Shown here piece after piece: positions 35,212 through 44,797 of a DNA stretch of 64,000 bases. Within the stretch, counting starts at the first letter, position 1. Every line of letters begins with the position of its first letter. The notes under the pieces are model-generated. The model was not told the origin of the DNA. It made no database searches and was given only the letters and a program-made list of their open reading frames with translations. This stretch comes from Rhizobium sp. SL86 (GTDB lineage: Bacteria > Pseudomonadota > Alphaproteobacteria > Rhizobiales > Rhizobiaceae): contig NZ_JAPPRJ010000001.1 in the NCBI RefSeq assembly GCF_026672545.1, positions 2,047,501 through 2,111,500 of the forward strand, given 5' to 3'. The position numbers were made by a program, and so were the translations under genes.

Positions 35212-36030
35212 ATGAGCGAGGCGGGTCCTCCAGCGACGATCAAGGAGTTCGAGGACCGGTTGCTGAGTGTCTCGGCCAGCCTGCCGAAGCGGCTGAAGCA
35301 GTGCGCCGATTATGTGGCGGCCAACAATGATCGCATCGCGGTGTCGACCGTCGCGGAAATGGCGGAGGGGGCGGGCGTTCAGCCATCGGCCGTGATGCGC
35401 TTCTGCCAGATCATGGGCTTTTCCGGCTATTCTGAAATGCAGCGCCTGTTCCGCGAGAGTTATGTCGGCGGCTGGCCCGACTATTCGACACGGCTTGACC
35501 ATCTGCGGGAAAAGGGGGAGGGGAGCCCTTCGCTGCTTCTGGCGGAATTCGTCGAGGCGGGGCGGGCCTCGCTGGAAAGCCTGCTGCAGACGGTGGATAC
35601 CGAAAGTCTCGACCGGGCGGTGGAGACACTGGCGAAGGCCAATCTCATCCACATCATCGGTCTGCGGCGTTCCTTTCCGGTGGCGAGTTACATCGCCTAT
35701 GCGCTGGAGAAGATGAAGGTGCCGGCCATGTTGCACAGCGTGACGGGCCGGCTCGACAGTTTCAACGCCCTGCGGCCAGGAGATGCGCTGCTGGCGATTA
35801 CCTTTTCACCCAATTCGCCCGAGACCATGGAACTCGTGGAAATCGCCAGCCGCAGCGGCATTCCGGTGGTGGCGTTGACCGACCGTGTCGTCAGCCCGCT
35901 CCGAAAGCTGAATGTCAACCTGCTGACGGTGTCGGAAGTGGATTTCGGTGCCTTCCGTTCGCTGTCCGCAACGCTCTGTCTGGCCATCGCGCTTTCCGTC
36001 GCAATCGGCGCGCGGCATGGCAATGGCTGA
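35212..36030 (+). CDS. iolR: RpiR-family inositol regulator
   Basis: The 272-residue protein has an N-terminal HTH_6 domain (SLPKRLKQCADYVAANNDRIAVSTVAEMAEGAGVQPSAVMRFCQIMGFSGYSEMQ) and a SIS sugar-phosphate-binding domain from about 130 (IIGLRRSFPVASYIAYALEK). Such regulators repress iol genes until an inositol-derived phosphate binds. In-frame ATGs exist at 35170, 35173 and 35182; the chosen one has the best upstream purine run. It heads the iolCDE genes on the same strand. Confidence 0.9.
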   Translation: MSEAGPPATIKEFEDRLLSVSASLPKRLKQCADYVAANNDRIAVSTVAEMAEGAGVQPSAVMRFCQIMGFSGYSEMQRLFRESYVGGWPDYSTRLDHLREKGEGSPSLLLAEFVEAGRASLESLLQTVDTESLDRAVETLAKANLIHIIGLRRSFPVASYIAYALEKMKVPAMLHSVTGRLDSFNALRPGDALLAITFSPNSPETMELVEIASRSGIPVVALTDRVVSPLRKLNVNLLTVSEVDFGAFRSLSATLCLAIALSVAIGARHGNG

Positions 36031-36056
36031 ATGTTTGTATTGAAACGCTAGAAAAT

Positions 36057-36071
36057 GGAATATATAGTTCA
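36057..36071. promoter_or_regulatory. Degenerate IolR-type site before iolC
   Basis: GGAATATATAGTTCA closely resembles the site at 35143 but the right half is imperfect. It lies between iolR and iolC. Confidence 0.5.
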
Positions 36072-36146
36072 TTTTGTGGCGCCGATGATCCGAGAAGAAC
36101 GAGAGCGCAGGCCGCCGGCTCAGCGGGATGAGCGGGCGAGGGAGGA

Positions 36147-38087
36147 ATGATGACATCGCTGGATCTGATCACGATCGGACGCTCGTCCGTGGACCTTTAC
36201 GGCGCGCAGGTGGGTGGCCGGCTGGAGGATATGAATTCCTTCAACAAGTATATCGGCGGGTCTCCCACCAATATCGCCGCGGGTGCGGCGCGGCTTGGCC
36301 TCAAGAGCGCGGTCATCACGCGTGTCGGCGATGAGCATATGGGCCGTTTCATCCGTGAGCAGCTGGTGCGCGAAGGTGTGGATGTGCGCGGTGTGAAGAC
36401 GGATCCGGAACGGTTGACGGCGCTGGTATTGCTTGGCATCCGCGACGAAAACCAGTTTCCCTTGATTTTCTATCGCGAAAACTGCGCCGACATGGCGCTC
36501 TGCGAAGACGATATCGACCCGGCGTTTATCGCCGATTCGCGCTGTGTCACCGTCACCGGAACGCATCTCTCGCATCCGCGCACGGAAGCTGCCGTGATGA
36601 AGGCGCTGCGGCTGGCACGTGAGAACGGCGCAAAGACCGCGCTTGATATCGATTACCGCCCGAACCTCTGGGGTGTGGCGGGCCATGGCGACGGCGAAAG
36701 CCGTTTTGTCGAATCCGCCAAGGTGACCGCCAAGCTGCAGAGCACGCTGCATCTGTTCGATCTGATCGTCGGCACGGAAGAGGAATTCCACATTGCCGGT
36801 GGCTCCACCGATACGCTGGAAGCGCTGCGGGCCGTCCGCAAGGTGTCCAAGGCGGCGCTGGTGTGCAAACGCGGGCCGATGGGGGCTGCGGTTTTCGAAG
36901 GCGAAATCCCGGACAGTCTCGACAAGGGGCAGACTGGCCCCGGTTTTCCGATCGAGGTGTTCAACGTGCTGGGTGCCGGCGATGGTTTTATGGCCGGCCT
37001 GCTGAAGGGCTGGCTGACGGGTGAGGATTGGCCGACGGCGCTGAAATACGCGAATGCCTGCGGTGCCTTTGCCGTATCGCGCCACGGCTGCACGCCCGCC
37101 TATCCGAGCTGGGAAGAGCTGCAATATTTCTTCCGGACCGGCATCAAGAACAAGGCGCTGCGCAAGGATGCGGCACTCGAGCAGGTGCACTGGTCGACCA
37201 ACCGCAAGGGCGACTGGTCGACCATGCGCGTCTTCGCCTTCGATCACCGCATGCAACTGGAAGCCATGGCGGAAGAGGCCGGTGTTCCGACGGATCGCAT
37301 CGGCGCTTTCAAGAAACTGTGTCTTCAGGCGGCCACCGCCGTTGCCGGCGGGCAGGGCGGATATGGCATTCTGTGCGATGGCCGTTTGGGCAAAGAGGCG
37401 CTGTATGCCGCGGCCGGCACTGGCCTCTGGATCGGCCGTCCCGCCGAATGGCCGGGTTCTCGCCCGCTGACGCTGGAGCCGGAGCTGGGGCTCGATTGCG
37501 GCGGGCTTGGCGAATGGGCCGCCGAACATGTCGTCAAGGTTCTGTGTTTCTATCACCCGGACGACACGGTTGAGATGAAGGAGCGCCAGGAGGAGACGGT
37601 CAAACGTCTGTTCGAGGCGGCGCGCCGCAACCGGCTGGAGTTCCTGCTGGAGGTCATCCCGTCGAAGGTCGGTCCCGTTGATGACGAAACCACGGCTGCG
37701 ATCATCGACCGCTTCTACGAGATCGGCGTTTATCCCGACTGGTGGAAGCTGGAGCCGATGAAGACGAAGGCCGCCTGGGCCAATGCCTGCGCCGCCGTGG
37801 AACGGCATGATGCCTATACGCGCGGCATCGTCGTGCTTGGTCTCGATGCGTCGCAGGCGGAGCTTGAGGAAAGTTTCGTGCTTGCCGCCGGCTTCGATCT
37901 GGTGAAGGGTTTTGCGGTCGGCCGTACCATCTTTGGCGAAGCGGCCCGCCAATGGCTGTCGGGCCAGATCGATGATGCCGCCGCCGTGGAGGATATGGTG
38001 GCGCGGTACAAGAGCCTGTGTGCGGTCTGGGATGGGGCGCGGGCAAAGGCTGCGGCTGTCAAGGGAACCGGTGGAGGAATGGCATGA
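36147..38087 (+). CDS. iolC: 5-dehydro-2-deoxygluconokinase fused to DUF2090
   Basis: The 646-residue two-domain protein has an N-terminal PfkB kinase (about 1-320) with the sugar-binding start DLITIGRSSVDLYGAQ and the catalytic NVLGAGDGFMAGLL. The C-terminal DUF2090 domain (about 330-640) begins near MRVFAFDHRMQLEAMA and resembles an aldolase-like barrel. The kinase phosphorylates 2-deoxy-5-keto-gluconate; the fused domain may perform or assist the next aldol cleavage, otherwise done by IolJ. The stop overlaps iolD as ATGA. ATG at 36150 is an alternative start. Confidence 0.92.
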   Translation: MMTSLDLITIGRSSVDLYGAQVGGRLEDMNSFNKYIGGSPTNIAAGAARLGLKSAVITRVGDEHMGRFIREQLVREGVDVRGVKTDPERLTALVLLGIRDENQFPLIFYRENCADMALCEDDIDPAFIADSRCVTVTGTHLSHPRTEAAVMKALRLARENGAKTALDIDYRPNLWGVAGHGDGESRFVESAKVTAKLQSTLHLFDLIVGTEEEFHIAGGSTDTLEALRAVRKVSKAALVCKRGPMGAAVFEGEIPDSLDKGQTGPGFPIEVFNVLGAGDGFMAGLLKGWLTGEDWPTALKYANACGAFAVSRHGCTPAYPSWEELQYFFRTGIKNKALRKDAALEQVHWSTNRKGDWSTMRVFAFDHRMQLEAMAEEAGVPTDRIGAFKKLCLQAATAVAGGQGGYGILCDGRLGKEALYAAAGTGLWIGRPAEWPGSRPLTLEPELGLDCGGLGEWAAEHVVKVLCFYHPDDTVEMKERQEETVKRLFEAARRNRLEFLLEVIPSKVGPVDDETTAAIIDRFYEIGVYPDWWKLEPMKTKAAWANACAAVERHDAYTRGIVVLGLDASQAELEESFVLAAGFDLVKGFAVGRTIFGEAARQWLSGQIDDAAAVEDMVARYKSLCAVWDGARAKAAAVKGTGGGMA

Positions 38088-39904
38088 CAACGATCCGTCT
38101 CACGGCGGCGCAGGCGCTGGTGCGCTATCTCGCCAACCAGATGAACGAGGACGGTGTGCCCTATATCGCCGGTGTCTGGGCGATTTTCGGCCACGGCAAT
38201 GTGGCGGGTCTGGGCGAGGCGCTCTATGGCGTGCGCGATGAACTGCCGACCTATCGCGGGCAGAACGAACAGTCGATGGCACACGCGGCGATCGCCTACG
38301 CCAAACAACTGGGCCGGCGTCGCGCCATGGCGGTGACCTCCTCGATTGGTCCGGGCGCCTTGAACATGGTGACGGCGGCGGCACTGGCGCACGTCAACCG
38401 CCTGCCGGTGCTCTTCCTTCCGGGCGATGTGTTTGCCAATCGCGGTCCTGATCCGGTGCTGCAGCAGATCGAGGATTTCGAGGACGGCACGGTGTCCGCC
38501 AATGACTGCTTCAAGCCGGTCAGCCGATACTTCGATCGCATCGAGCGGCCGGAACAACTGTTGACGGCGCTGCCGCGTGCCATGCGCACGCTGACGGACC
38601 CCGCCGATTGCGGCCCCGTCACACTCGCCTTCTGCCAGGATGTGCAAGCCGAGGCTTACGATTATCCGGAACGTTTCTTTGCGAAAAAGACCTGGCGTTT
38701 CCGTCGTCCCGAGCCGGATGTGGCGGAACTGGAGGCGGCTGTCGCCGCCATCAAGGCCGCGAAAAACCCGGTGATCGTCGCCGGCGGCGGCGTGCATTTT
38801 TCCGGTGCAACGGCCACGCTGAAGGCTTTTGTCGAGAAGCACAAGATCCCGGTGGTCGAAACACAGGCCGGCAAGTCGGCGCTGGCCTGGGATCATGCCT
38901 ATAACTTCGGCCCGGTCGGCGTTACCGGCTGCGACAGTGCCAATATCGTGTCCGAAAAGGCCGATCTGGTGATCGGTGTCGGCACGCGCTTCCAGGATTT
39001 CACCACAGGATCCTGGGCGCTGTTCAAGAACCCGAACCGCAAGATCCTGGCGCTTAACGTGCAGGCCTATGACAGCGCCAAACACGATGCAATGCCGCTG
39101 GTCGCAGATGCCAAGGTCGGGCTCGAAAAGCTCTCCGCAGCGCTTGGCGCCCATGCCTTCGGCGAGCCGGATGCCGGTTTGAAAGCCAGCTGGTTTGCCA
39201 AAGCCGATGCGGTGACGGCGGCGCCCAAGGATGCCAATACGCTGCCGACCGACATGCAGGTGATCGGCGCTGTGCAGCGTGCGTCTCGCGACAATACGGT
39301 TGTCATGTGCGCGGCCGGTACCATGCCGGGCGAGTTGCACCAGCTCTGGAAAGCCAAGCTGCCGCTCTCCTATCACATGGAATACGGCTTTTCCTGCATG
39401 GGCTACGAGATTGCCGGCGGTCTCGGCATCAAGATGGCGGAGCCGAAGCGCGACGTCATCGTGATGGTCGGCGACGGTTCCTACATGATGATGAATTCGG
39501 AGCTGGCAACGGCGGTCGGCATGGGGGTGAAAATCACCGTCGTCATCACCGACAACCGCGGTTACGGCTGCATCAACCGGCTGCAGATGGGCACCGGCGG
39601 CGCGGAGTTCAACAATCTCTACGCCCATTCGAATGTCAGCCCCATCGCGATCGATTTTGCCGCTCACGCGGCAGCCATGGGCGCGAAAGCCCATAAGGTT
39701 GCCTCGATCTCGGAACTGGAGACCGCGCTTGCCGCGGCCCGCGAGGCGACAGAGACGACGGTGATCGTCATCGATACCGATCCCTATCCGACACCGGGGG
39801 CCGGCGGTCACTGGTGGGACGTAGCCGTACCGGAAGTCTCGGCCCGCGACGAAGTGAAAACGGCGCGTGCCGCCTATGAAGCTGCCCTGAAGGAAAGAAC
39901 TTAA
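38084..39904 (+). CDS. iolD: 3D-(3,5/4)-trihydroxycyclohexane-1,2-dione hydrolase
   Basis: The 606-residue thiamine-diphosphate enzyme opens the ring of the inosose dehydration product. The N-terminal domain has [22 protein letters not shown] with the catalytic Glu, and the C-terminal cofactor motif is [32 protein letters not shown]. Start overlaps the stop of iolC. Part of the iolCDE run. Confidence 0.95.
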   Translation: MTTIRLTAAQALVRYLANQMNEDGVPYIAGVWAIFGHGNVAGLGEALYGVRDELPTYRGQNEQSMAHAAIAYAKQLGRRRAMAVTSSIGPGALNMVTAAALAHVNRLPVLFLPGDVFANRGPDPVLQQIEDFEDGTVSANDCFKPVSRYFDRIERPEQLLTALPRAMRTLTDPADCGPVTLAFCQDVQAEAYDYPERFFAKKTWRFRRPEPDVAELEAAVAAIKAAKNPVIVAGGGVHFSGATATLKAFVEKHKIPVVETQAGKSALAWDHAYNFGPVGVTGCDSANIVSEKADLVIGVGTRFQDFTTGSWALFKNPNRKILALNVQAYDSAKHDAMPLVADAKVGLEKLSAALGAHAFGEPDAGLKASWFAKADAVTAAPKDANTLPTDMQVIGAVQRASRDNTVVMCAAGTMPGELHQLWKAKLPLSYHMEYGFSCMGYEIAGGLGIKMAEPKRDVIVMVGDGSYMMMNSELATAVGMGVKITVVITDNRGYGCINRLQMGTGGAEFNNLYAHSNVSPIAIDFAAHAAAMGAKAHKVASISELETALAAAREATETTVIVIDTDPYPTPGAGGHWWDVAVPEVSARDEVKTARAAYEAALKERT

Positions 39905-39905
39905 G

Positions 39906-40799
39906 ATGATCCTCTTCGGTACCAATCCGATTGCCTGGTCCAATGACGACGACCGCTCGCTTGGCGCGCATATCAGCCTGGAGCAGTGCCTGGATGAAAC
40001 CGCCAAGATCGGTTTCGACGGCATCGAGAAGGGCCACAAGCTGCCAACCGATCCGGCCGGCCTGAAATCGGTCCTCGAGCCGCGTGGTCTGAAATTCGTC
40101 TCCGGCTGGCATTCGCTGAACCTTTTGACCAACAGCATCGAGGACGAAAAGGCCGCGATGCAGCCTTTCCTCGACGTGCTGAACGCCATGGGCTGCAAGG
40201 TCATCATCGTCTGCGAAACCTCGAATGCCATCCATGGCAATGATGAGGTGGCACTCGCCGATCGTCCGAAGCTGGCTGAGGCCGACTGGGCCAAGTTCGG
40301 CGCAGGCGTCGAGGCGCTGGCGGAATTTTCCGCTTCTCAGGGCATTTCGCTGGTCTACCATCACCACATGGGAACGGTCGTCGAGAGCGAAGCGGAAATC
40401 GATCTTCTGATGCAGCACACCGGCCCGCATGCCAAGCTGCTGCTCGACACGGGCCATTGTTATTTCGGTGGCGGCAACCCGGAAGCGGTTGCGAAAAAAT
40501 ACATGCACCGCGTCGGCCATATCCACGCCAAGAACGTGCGTCCGGTCATTGCCGAGCAGGTTCGCGCGCAAAAACTCTCCTTCTTGGAAGGCGTGCGCCG
40601 TGGTGTTTTCACCGTTCCGGGCGATACGGAAGGTGGCGTGAATTTCCCGCCGGTCCTCAAGATTGCCGCAGAGCATGGTTATCAGGGCTGGATCGTCATC
40701 GAGGCGGAACAGGACCCGGATGTCCGCAACCCTTACGAATATCAGAGCCTCGGCTTGAAATCGCTGAAGGGCTTCGCCAAGGATGCGGGTCTGATCTGA
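39906..40799 (+). CDS. iolE: Myo-inosose-2 dehydratase
   Basis: The 297-residue TIM-barrel, xylose-isomerase-like protein dehydrates 2-keto-myo-inositol. Metal-site segments seen are [37 protein letters not shown] and [10 protein letters not shown]. The start is 1 bp after the iolD stop codon. Confidence 0.95.
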   Translation: MILFGTNPIAWSNDDDRSLGAHISLEQCLDETAKIGFDGIEKGHKLPTDPAGLKSVLEPRGLKFVSGWHSLNLLTNSIEDEKAAMQPFLDVLNAMGCKVIIVCETSNAIHGNDEVALADRPKLAEADWAKFGAGVEALAEFSASQGISLVYHHHMGTVVESEAEIDLLMQHTGPHAKLLLDTGHCYFGGGNPEAVAKKYMHRVGHIHAKNVRPVIAEQVRAQKLSFLEGVRRGVFTVPGDTEGGVNFPPVLKIAAEHGYQGWIVIEAEQDPDVRNPYEYQSLGLKSLKGFAKDAGLI

Positions 40800-40821
40800 A
40801 CCTCATCCGAAGGATAGCCCG

Positions 40822-41076
40822 TTGAAACTGCTGGACCCCCATCACCCGTTCTTCAAGCCGCTCTGGCGGCGCATCCTGACGGTCGTTTTGCCGGCAGCCT
40901 GGGGCGGGGTGGAACTCTACAATGGCTCTACGGGTTGGGCCCTCTTGTTTCTCGCGGCCGCAGCCTATGCGGCCTACGAATTGCTGATCAATTACGACCG
41001 GACGATAGCGCAGGCCGCGGCGGATGAAGCCGCCCGCAAGGCGAGGCTTGAGGCCGACAAGGGAGACGAGGAATGA
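40822..41076 (+). CDS. Small membrane protein of the iol cluster
   Basis: The 84-residue protein has two hydrophobic stretches (ILTVVLPAAWGGVEL and WALLFLAAAAYAAYELLI) and a charged, Glu/Lys-rich C-terminus. It starts with TTG after GAAGGA and its stop overlaps the start of iolB, so it is translated within the operon. Function unknown; a small inner-membrane accessory is likely. Confidence 0.8.
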   Translation: MKLLDPHHPFFKPLWRRILTVVLPAAWGGVELYNGSTGWALLFLAAAAYAAYELLINYDRTIAQAAADEAARKARLEADKGDEE

Positions 41077-41882
41077 GCGATCTGCTGCGTAAACCGACGG
41101 GCAAAACCGGCAAGGTGCATGACATAACGCCCGCGAGTGCCAACTGGGGTTATGTCGGTTTCGGCCTCTATCACCTGAAGGCCGGCGAGACCGCCGCCGA
41201 GCCGACCGGCGAAACGGAAGTGATCCTCGTTCTCGTTGAAGGCAAGGCAGATATCGCGGCGCAGGGCAAGGCGTTCGGCGAACTGGGCGACCGGATGAGC
41301 GTGTTCGAAAAGACGCCGCCGCATTGCGTCTACGTGCCGGCCGGCAGCGACTGGACGGCGACCGCGACGACCGACTGCACGCTCGCCATCTGCACGGCCC
41401 CCGCCAAACCCGGCCGCGAGGCGCAGGTGATCGGCCCCGCTGGCATCACTCTCACCGAACGCGGCAAGGGCGCCAATACCCGCCACATCTTCCCGATTGC
41501 CATGGAAGACCGGGATGTGGCCGACAGCCTGCTCGTCACCGAAGTCTTCACCCCGTCGGGCAACTGGTCGTCCTATCCGCCGCACCGGCACGACGAGGAC
41601 AAGTTTCCGGAGATGACCTATCTGGAAGAGACCTATTACCACCGCCTGAACCCGGCGCAGGGGTTCGGTTTCCAGCGTGTCTTCACCGAAGATGGTTCGC
41701 TGGACGAGACGATGGCCGTCTCGGACGGTGACGTGGTTCTGGTCCCGAAGGGCCATCATCCGTGCGGCGCGCCTTACGGATACGACATGTATTACCTGAA
41801 CGTCATGGCCGGTCCGATGCGCAAGTGGCGCTTCCAGAACCACCCGGACCACGACTGGATTTTCAAGCGCGACAATCCGTGA
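41073..41882 (+). CDS. iolB: 5-deoxy-glucuronate isomerase
   Basis: The 269-residue bicupin enzyme converts 5-deoxy-glucuronate to 2-deoxy-5-keto-gluconate. The metal-binding region is YPPHRHDEDKFPEMTYLEE, followed by DGDVVLVPKGHHPCGAPYGYDMYYLNVMAGP, both typical of IolB. It completes the enzymes for inosose to DKG-phosphate; iolA is not in the window. Confidence 0.95.
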   Translation: MSDLLRKPTGKTGKVHDITPASANWGYVGFGLYHLKAGETAAEPTGETEVILVLVEGKADIAAQGKAFGELGDRMSVFEKTPPHCVYVPAGSDWTATATTDCTLAICTAPAKPGREAQVIGPAGITLTERGKGANTRHIFPIAMEDRDVADSLLVTEVFTPSGNWSSYPPHRHDEDKFPEMTYLEETYYHRLNPAQGFGFQRVFTEDGSLDETMAVSDGDVVLVPKGHHPCGAPYGYDMYYLNVMAGPMRKWRFQNHPDHDWIFKRDNP

Positions 41883-41967
41883 TCGCTGCCTTCGGGCAAT
41901 GTCTTGAGGAGGGCCTGCCCGGACCTTAACAACAGCTGTCGCAACCAACTGCTTCTGGGAGGAAGGC

Positions 41968-43092
41968 ATGCGGGAACTCGGCGTGGGCCTGATTGGCACC
42001 GGCTATATGGGCAAGTGCCATGCACTGGCCTGGAACAATGTTGCAAGCGTTTTTGGTGACGTGCCGCGCCCGCGGCTCGTGACGCTGGCGGAGGTGAATG
42101 CCGATCTGGCGGCCCGCCGCGCCGCCGAACTGGGTTTTGCCGCATCGACCGGAGAGTGGCGGGATCTTCTTTCCGATCCGCAGATCGACGTCATCTCCAT
42201 CACCACCCCAAACGCCTTCCATCCGGAGATGGCGATTGCGGCGCTTGAGGCCGGCAAGCATGTGTGGTGCGAAAAGCCGATGGCGCCGAAGCTTGCCGAT
42301 GCGATTGCCATGCGCGATGCGGCAAGGACAAGCGGCAAGGCCGCGGTGATGGGCTACAACTACATCCAGAACCCGATGATCCGCCATATGCGCCGGTTGA
42401 TCGACGAAGGGGCGATCGGCACCATCAACCATGTCCGCGTCGAGATGGACGAGGATTTCATGGCCGATCCTGCCGCCTTCTTCTACTGGAAGAGCGAGGC
42501 AGCCTCCAGTTACGGCGCGCTCGATGATTTTGCCGTGCATCCGCTCTCCCTGCTGTTTTCGCTGTTCGGCCATGTCGAGAGCGTGGTGACGGACATGGTC
42601 AAACCCTATGCGGAACGTCCGCTGAAGGAGGGCGGCACGCGCGCGGTGGAAAATCACGATGTGGCAAGTATTCTGCTGAGGCTCGAGGGCGGGCTTTCGG
42701 CGGTGCTGATGGCGAACCGCGCTGCCTGGGGTCGCAAGGGCCGCATCGCGCTGCAGATTTTTGGCTCTGCTGGCTCCATCCTGTTCGATCAGGAGCGGAT
42801 GAACGAGTTCCAGCTTTATCAGGCGACGGGGCGGCCCGAGGAGCAAGGGTTCCGCACCATCCTCGCGGCACCGCATCATGCACCCTATGACCGCTTCATT
42901 CCCGCGCCCGGCCACGGGCTCGGCTTCAACGATCTGAAGATCATCGAATGCCGTGAACTGATGGAGGTGATCGAGGGACGCCAGGGCCATGTCATCGGCT
43001 TTGAGGACGGTTTGCGCATCGAGCGTGCGGTGCATGCGATGGCGCAGTCGTTCCGAGACCGCCGCTGGGTCGATGTCGAGGCGAGTGGTTGA
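41968..43092 (+). CDS. Gfo/Idh/MocA oxidoreductase
   Basis: The 374-residue NAD(P)-dependent dehydrogenase has the Rossmann motif GLIGTGYMGKCHALAW and active-site loop HVWCEKPMAPKLADA. It follows iolB on the same strand after 85 bp. Probably acts on inositol isomers or a related sugar, as second Gfo/Idh enzymes often do in iol clusters; specificity is not shown. It is not close to IdhA at 34075. An inverted repeat (CGGGCGTC/GACGCCCG, 43093-43113) follows directly after the stop. Confidence 0.9.
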   Translation: MRELGVGLIGTGYMGKCHALAWNNVASVFGDVPRPRLVTLAEVNADLAARRAAELGFAASTGEWRDLLSDPQIDVISITTPNAFHPEMAIAALEAGKHVWCEKPMAPKLADAIAMRDAARTSGKAAVMGYNYIQNPMIRHMRRLIDEGAIGTINHVRVEMDEDFMADPAAFFYWKSEAASSYGALDDFAVHPLSLLFSLFGHVESVVTDMVKPYAERPLKEGGTRAVENHDVASILLRLEGGLSAVLMANRAAWGRKGRIALQIFGSAGSILFDQERMNEFQLYQATGRPEEQGFRTILAAPHHAPYDRFIPAPGHGLGFNDLKIIECRELMEVIEGRQGHVIGFEDGLRIERAVHAMAQSFRDRRWVDVEASG

Positions 43093-43113
43093 CGGGCGTC
43101 CCGGAGACGCCCG
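43093..43113. terminator. Stem-loop between convergent genes
   Basis: CGGGCGTC pairs with GACGCCCG around CCGGA. No T-tract follows, so termination is uncertain. Confidence 0.45.
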
Positions 43114-43124
43114 CCGGGTATAAC

Positions 43125-43526
43125 TCAGTGAACGGCGGGCAGTGCTTCGCGGCAGGCCCGCTCGCAGCGTTCGCAGGCATCGGCGCAGACGCGGCAATGT
43201 TCGTGCATCTCGGCATGCGAGCGGCACTCGGCACCGCAGACGCGGCAGGCTTCGGCGCAAGCCTGGATGACGGCGCGCATGACTTCCGTGTTGGAGCCGG
43301 TGCGGCGTGAGGCGATGGCGCCGGTGGCCGCGCAGATATCGGCGCAATCCAGATTGCGGCGAATGCATTGAATGAGTTTGCTATGGTCTTCCTCGCCGAG
43401 GCATGCATCCGCACAGCTGGTGCAGGTCTGCGCGCAGGCATAACATTCTTCGATGCATCGCAGCAGGGCATCATCGGTCTGGCCCTGGACATGCGGATGG
43501 GTGGAAATCATTTCACGAACGTGCAT
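43125..43526 (-). CDS. Four-helix-bundle copper-binding protein (DUF326)
   Basis: The 133-residue protein has 18 cysteines, mainly in CxxC-type pairs along helices (CIEECYACAQTCTSCADAC and CRVCADACERCERACREAL). That is the signature of the Csp-type family whose four-helix bundles store Cu(I) through Cys ligands. No signal peptide, so it is probably cytoplasmic. Start at MHVREM after GAGGAG. Unrelated to its neighbours; it may help copper tolerance. Confidence 0.9.
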   Translation of the reverse strand: MHVREMISTHPHVQGQTDDALLRCIEECYACAQTCTSCADACLGEEDHSKLIQCIRRNLDCADICAATGAIASRRTGSNTEVMRAVIQACAEACRVCGAECRSHAEMHEHCRVCADACERCERACREALPAVH

Positions 43527-43591
43527 CGGGCTTCTCCTCGTCTGCTTGGGGGGGCGAGTGGGCCTAACGGCAAGCGAAAGCCGGAGTTCCC

Positions 43592-44794
43592 TCACACCAC
43601 GCTGGGCGACTGCTTTCCGCGGATCGGCCGCTGCTGTTCCGGCTCCCGGCTCCTGATCACCGGGATGGCAAGGTCCTGTTCGGCCTCTTCCGTGGGCTGT
43701 GTCGTAAACCCCTTGACGCTCGACAACTCGTTGACATCGCGCCCGATCAGCACGGGGCTGACGGCAAAGGCAGAGACGAGCTGCGCCACCGAGACGAGCG
43801 CATGTTTGTGGATGCGCTCATAACCGTGCGAGGCATCGACGCCGAAGGTGGCTAGCGCCGTGCGGATGTCGTGCCCGGCTTCAAGCGCCGAGGCCGAATC
43901 CGAGCGATAGTAGCGAAAGACGTCCTTCTGGTAGGGAATGCGTTTTTCCTCGCACAATTCCACCAGCTTGCGTGTCAGGTGATAATCGAACGGGCCGGTC
44001 TGGTCGGCCATGGCGATCGTGACGCCGAATTCGGAGGAATTCTGGCCCGGTGCCGAGGTGCCGTTGTCGACGGTCAAAAGGGAGGCAATGTCTGCCGAGA
44101 TTACCGATGAGGCGCCGACACCCACTTCTTCCGCGATGGTGAACAGCCAGTGGGTGTCAACCGGCGTCTTTGCGCCGGTGCGTTCCAGGGCCTCGATCGC
44201 TGCCAACATGATTACGACGCCTGCCTTGTCGTCCAGATGACGGGAATTGATGAAGCCGTTGTCGAGGAACTCGGTTCCGGGGTCGATCGCCACCGTATCG
44301 CCGACATCGATGCCGAGTGCCTTCGTCTCGGCGGCGGAACGGGTGATCGCATCGATGCGCAGTTCTACATAGGGCCAACCGACGGGCAGCGTATCCACCT
44401 CGTCGTTGAAGGTGTGGCCGGAGGCCTTCAGCGGCAGGATCGTACCGCGAAAGGTGCCGTGATAGCTGTAGATGGTCACCCGCGCGCCTTCGGCAAAGCG
44501 GGCGGACCAGTGGCCGATGGGAACGAGTTCCAGCCGGCCATTCTCCTTGATCGCTTTGACCTGCGCGCCGAGTGTATCGACATGGGCGACGATGGCGCGT
44601 GCGCCCTTGCGCCGGCTGCCCTGGCGCACGGCCCGGATGGCGCCGCGGCGGGTGAGCTCCGGCGTCAGCCCCAGCCGTTCAAGCTCTTTGGAGCAATGGA
44701 TCACCACCTGGTCCGTATAGCCGGTTGGACTGTTGATCAAAAGCAAGGCCTTCAGCTGGTCCAGCAGGTAATCTTCGTCGATATCGATCGTCAT
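43592..44794 (-). CDS. M42-family peptidase of the NAGGN osmoprotectant system
   Basis: The 400-residue metallopeptidase of the M42 family shows IVAHVDTLGAQVKA, NSRHLDDKAGVVIMLAA, TIAEEVGVGAS and DNGTSAPGQNSSEFG, the metal and catalytic segments of glutamyl-aminopeptidase-like enzymes. It follows ngg by 3 bp. In NAGGN operons this peptidase probably degrades or recycles the dipeptide osmolyte when osmotic stress ends; that role is inferred from context. Confidence 0.92.
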   Translation of the reverse strand: MTIDIDEDYLLDQLKALLLINSPTGYTDQVVIHCSKELERLGLTPELTRRGAIRAVRQGSRRKGARAIVAHVDTLGAQVKAIKENGRLELVPIGHWSARFAEGARVTIYSYHGTFRGTILPLKASGHTFNDEVDTLPVGWPYVELRIDAITRSAAETKALGIDVGDTVAIDPGTEFLDNGFINSRHLDDKAGVVIMLAAIEALERTGAKTPVDTHWLFTIAEEVGVGASSVISADIASLLTVDNGTSAPGQNSSEFGVTIAMADQTGPFDYHLTRKLVELCEEKRIPYQKDVFRYYRSDSASALEAGHDIRTALATFGVDASHGYERIHKHALVSVAQLVSAFAVSPVLIGRDVNELSSVKGFTTQPTEEAEQDLAIPVIRSREPEQQRPIRGKQSPSVV

Positions 44795-44797
44795 GAC

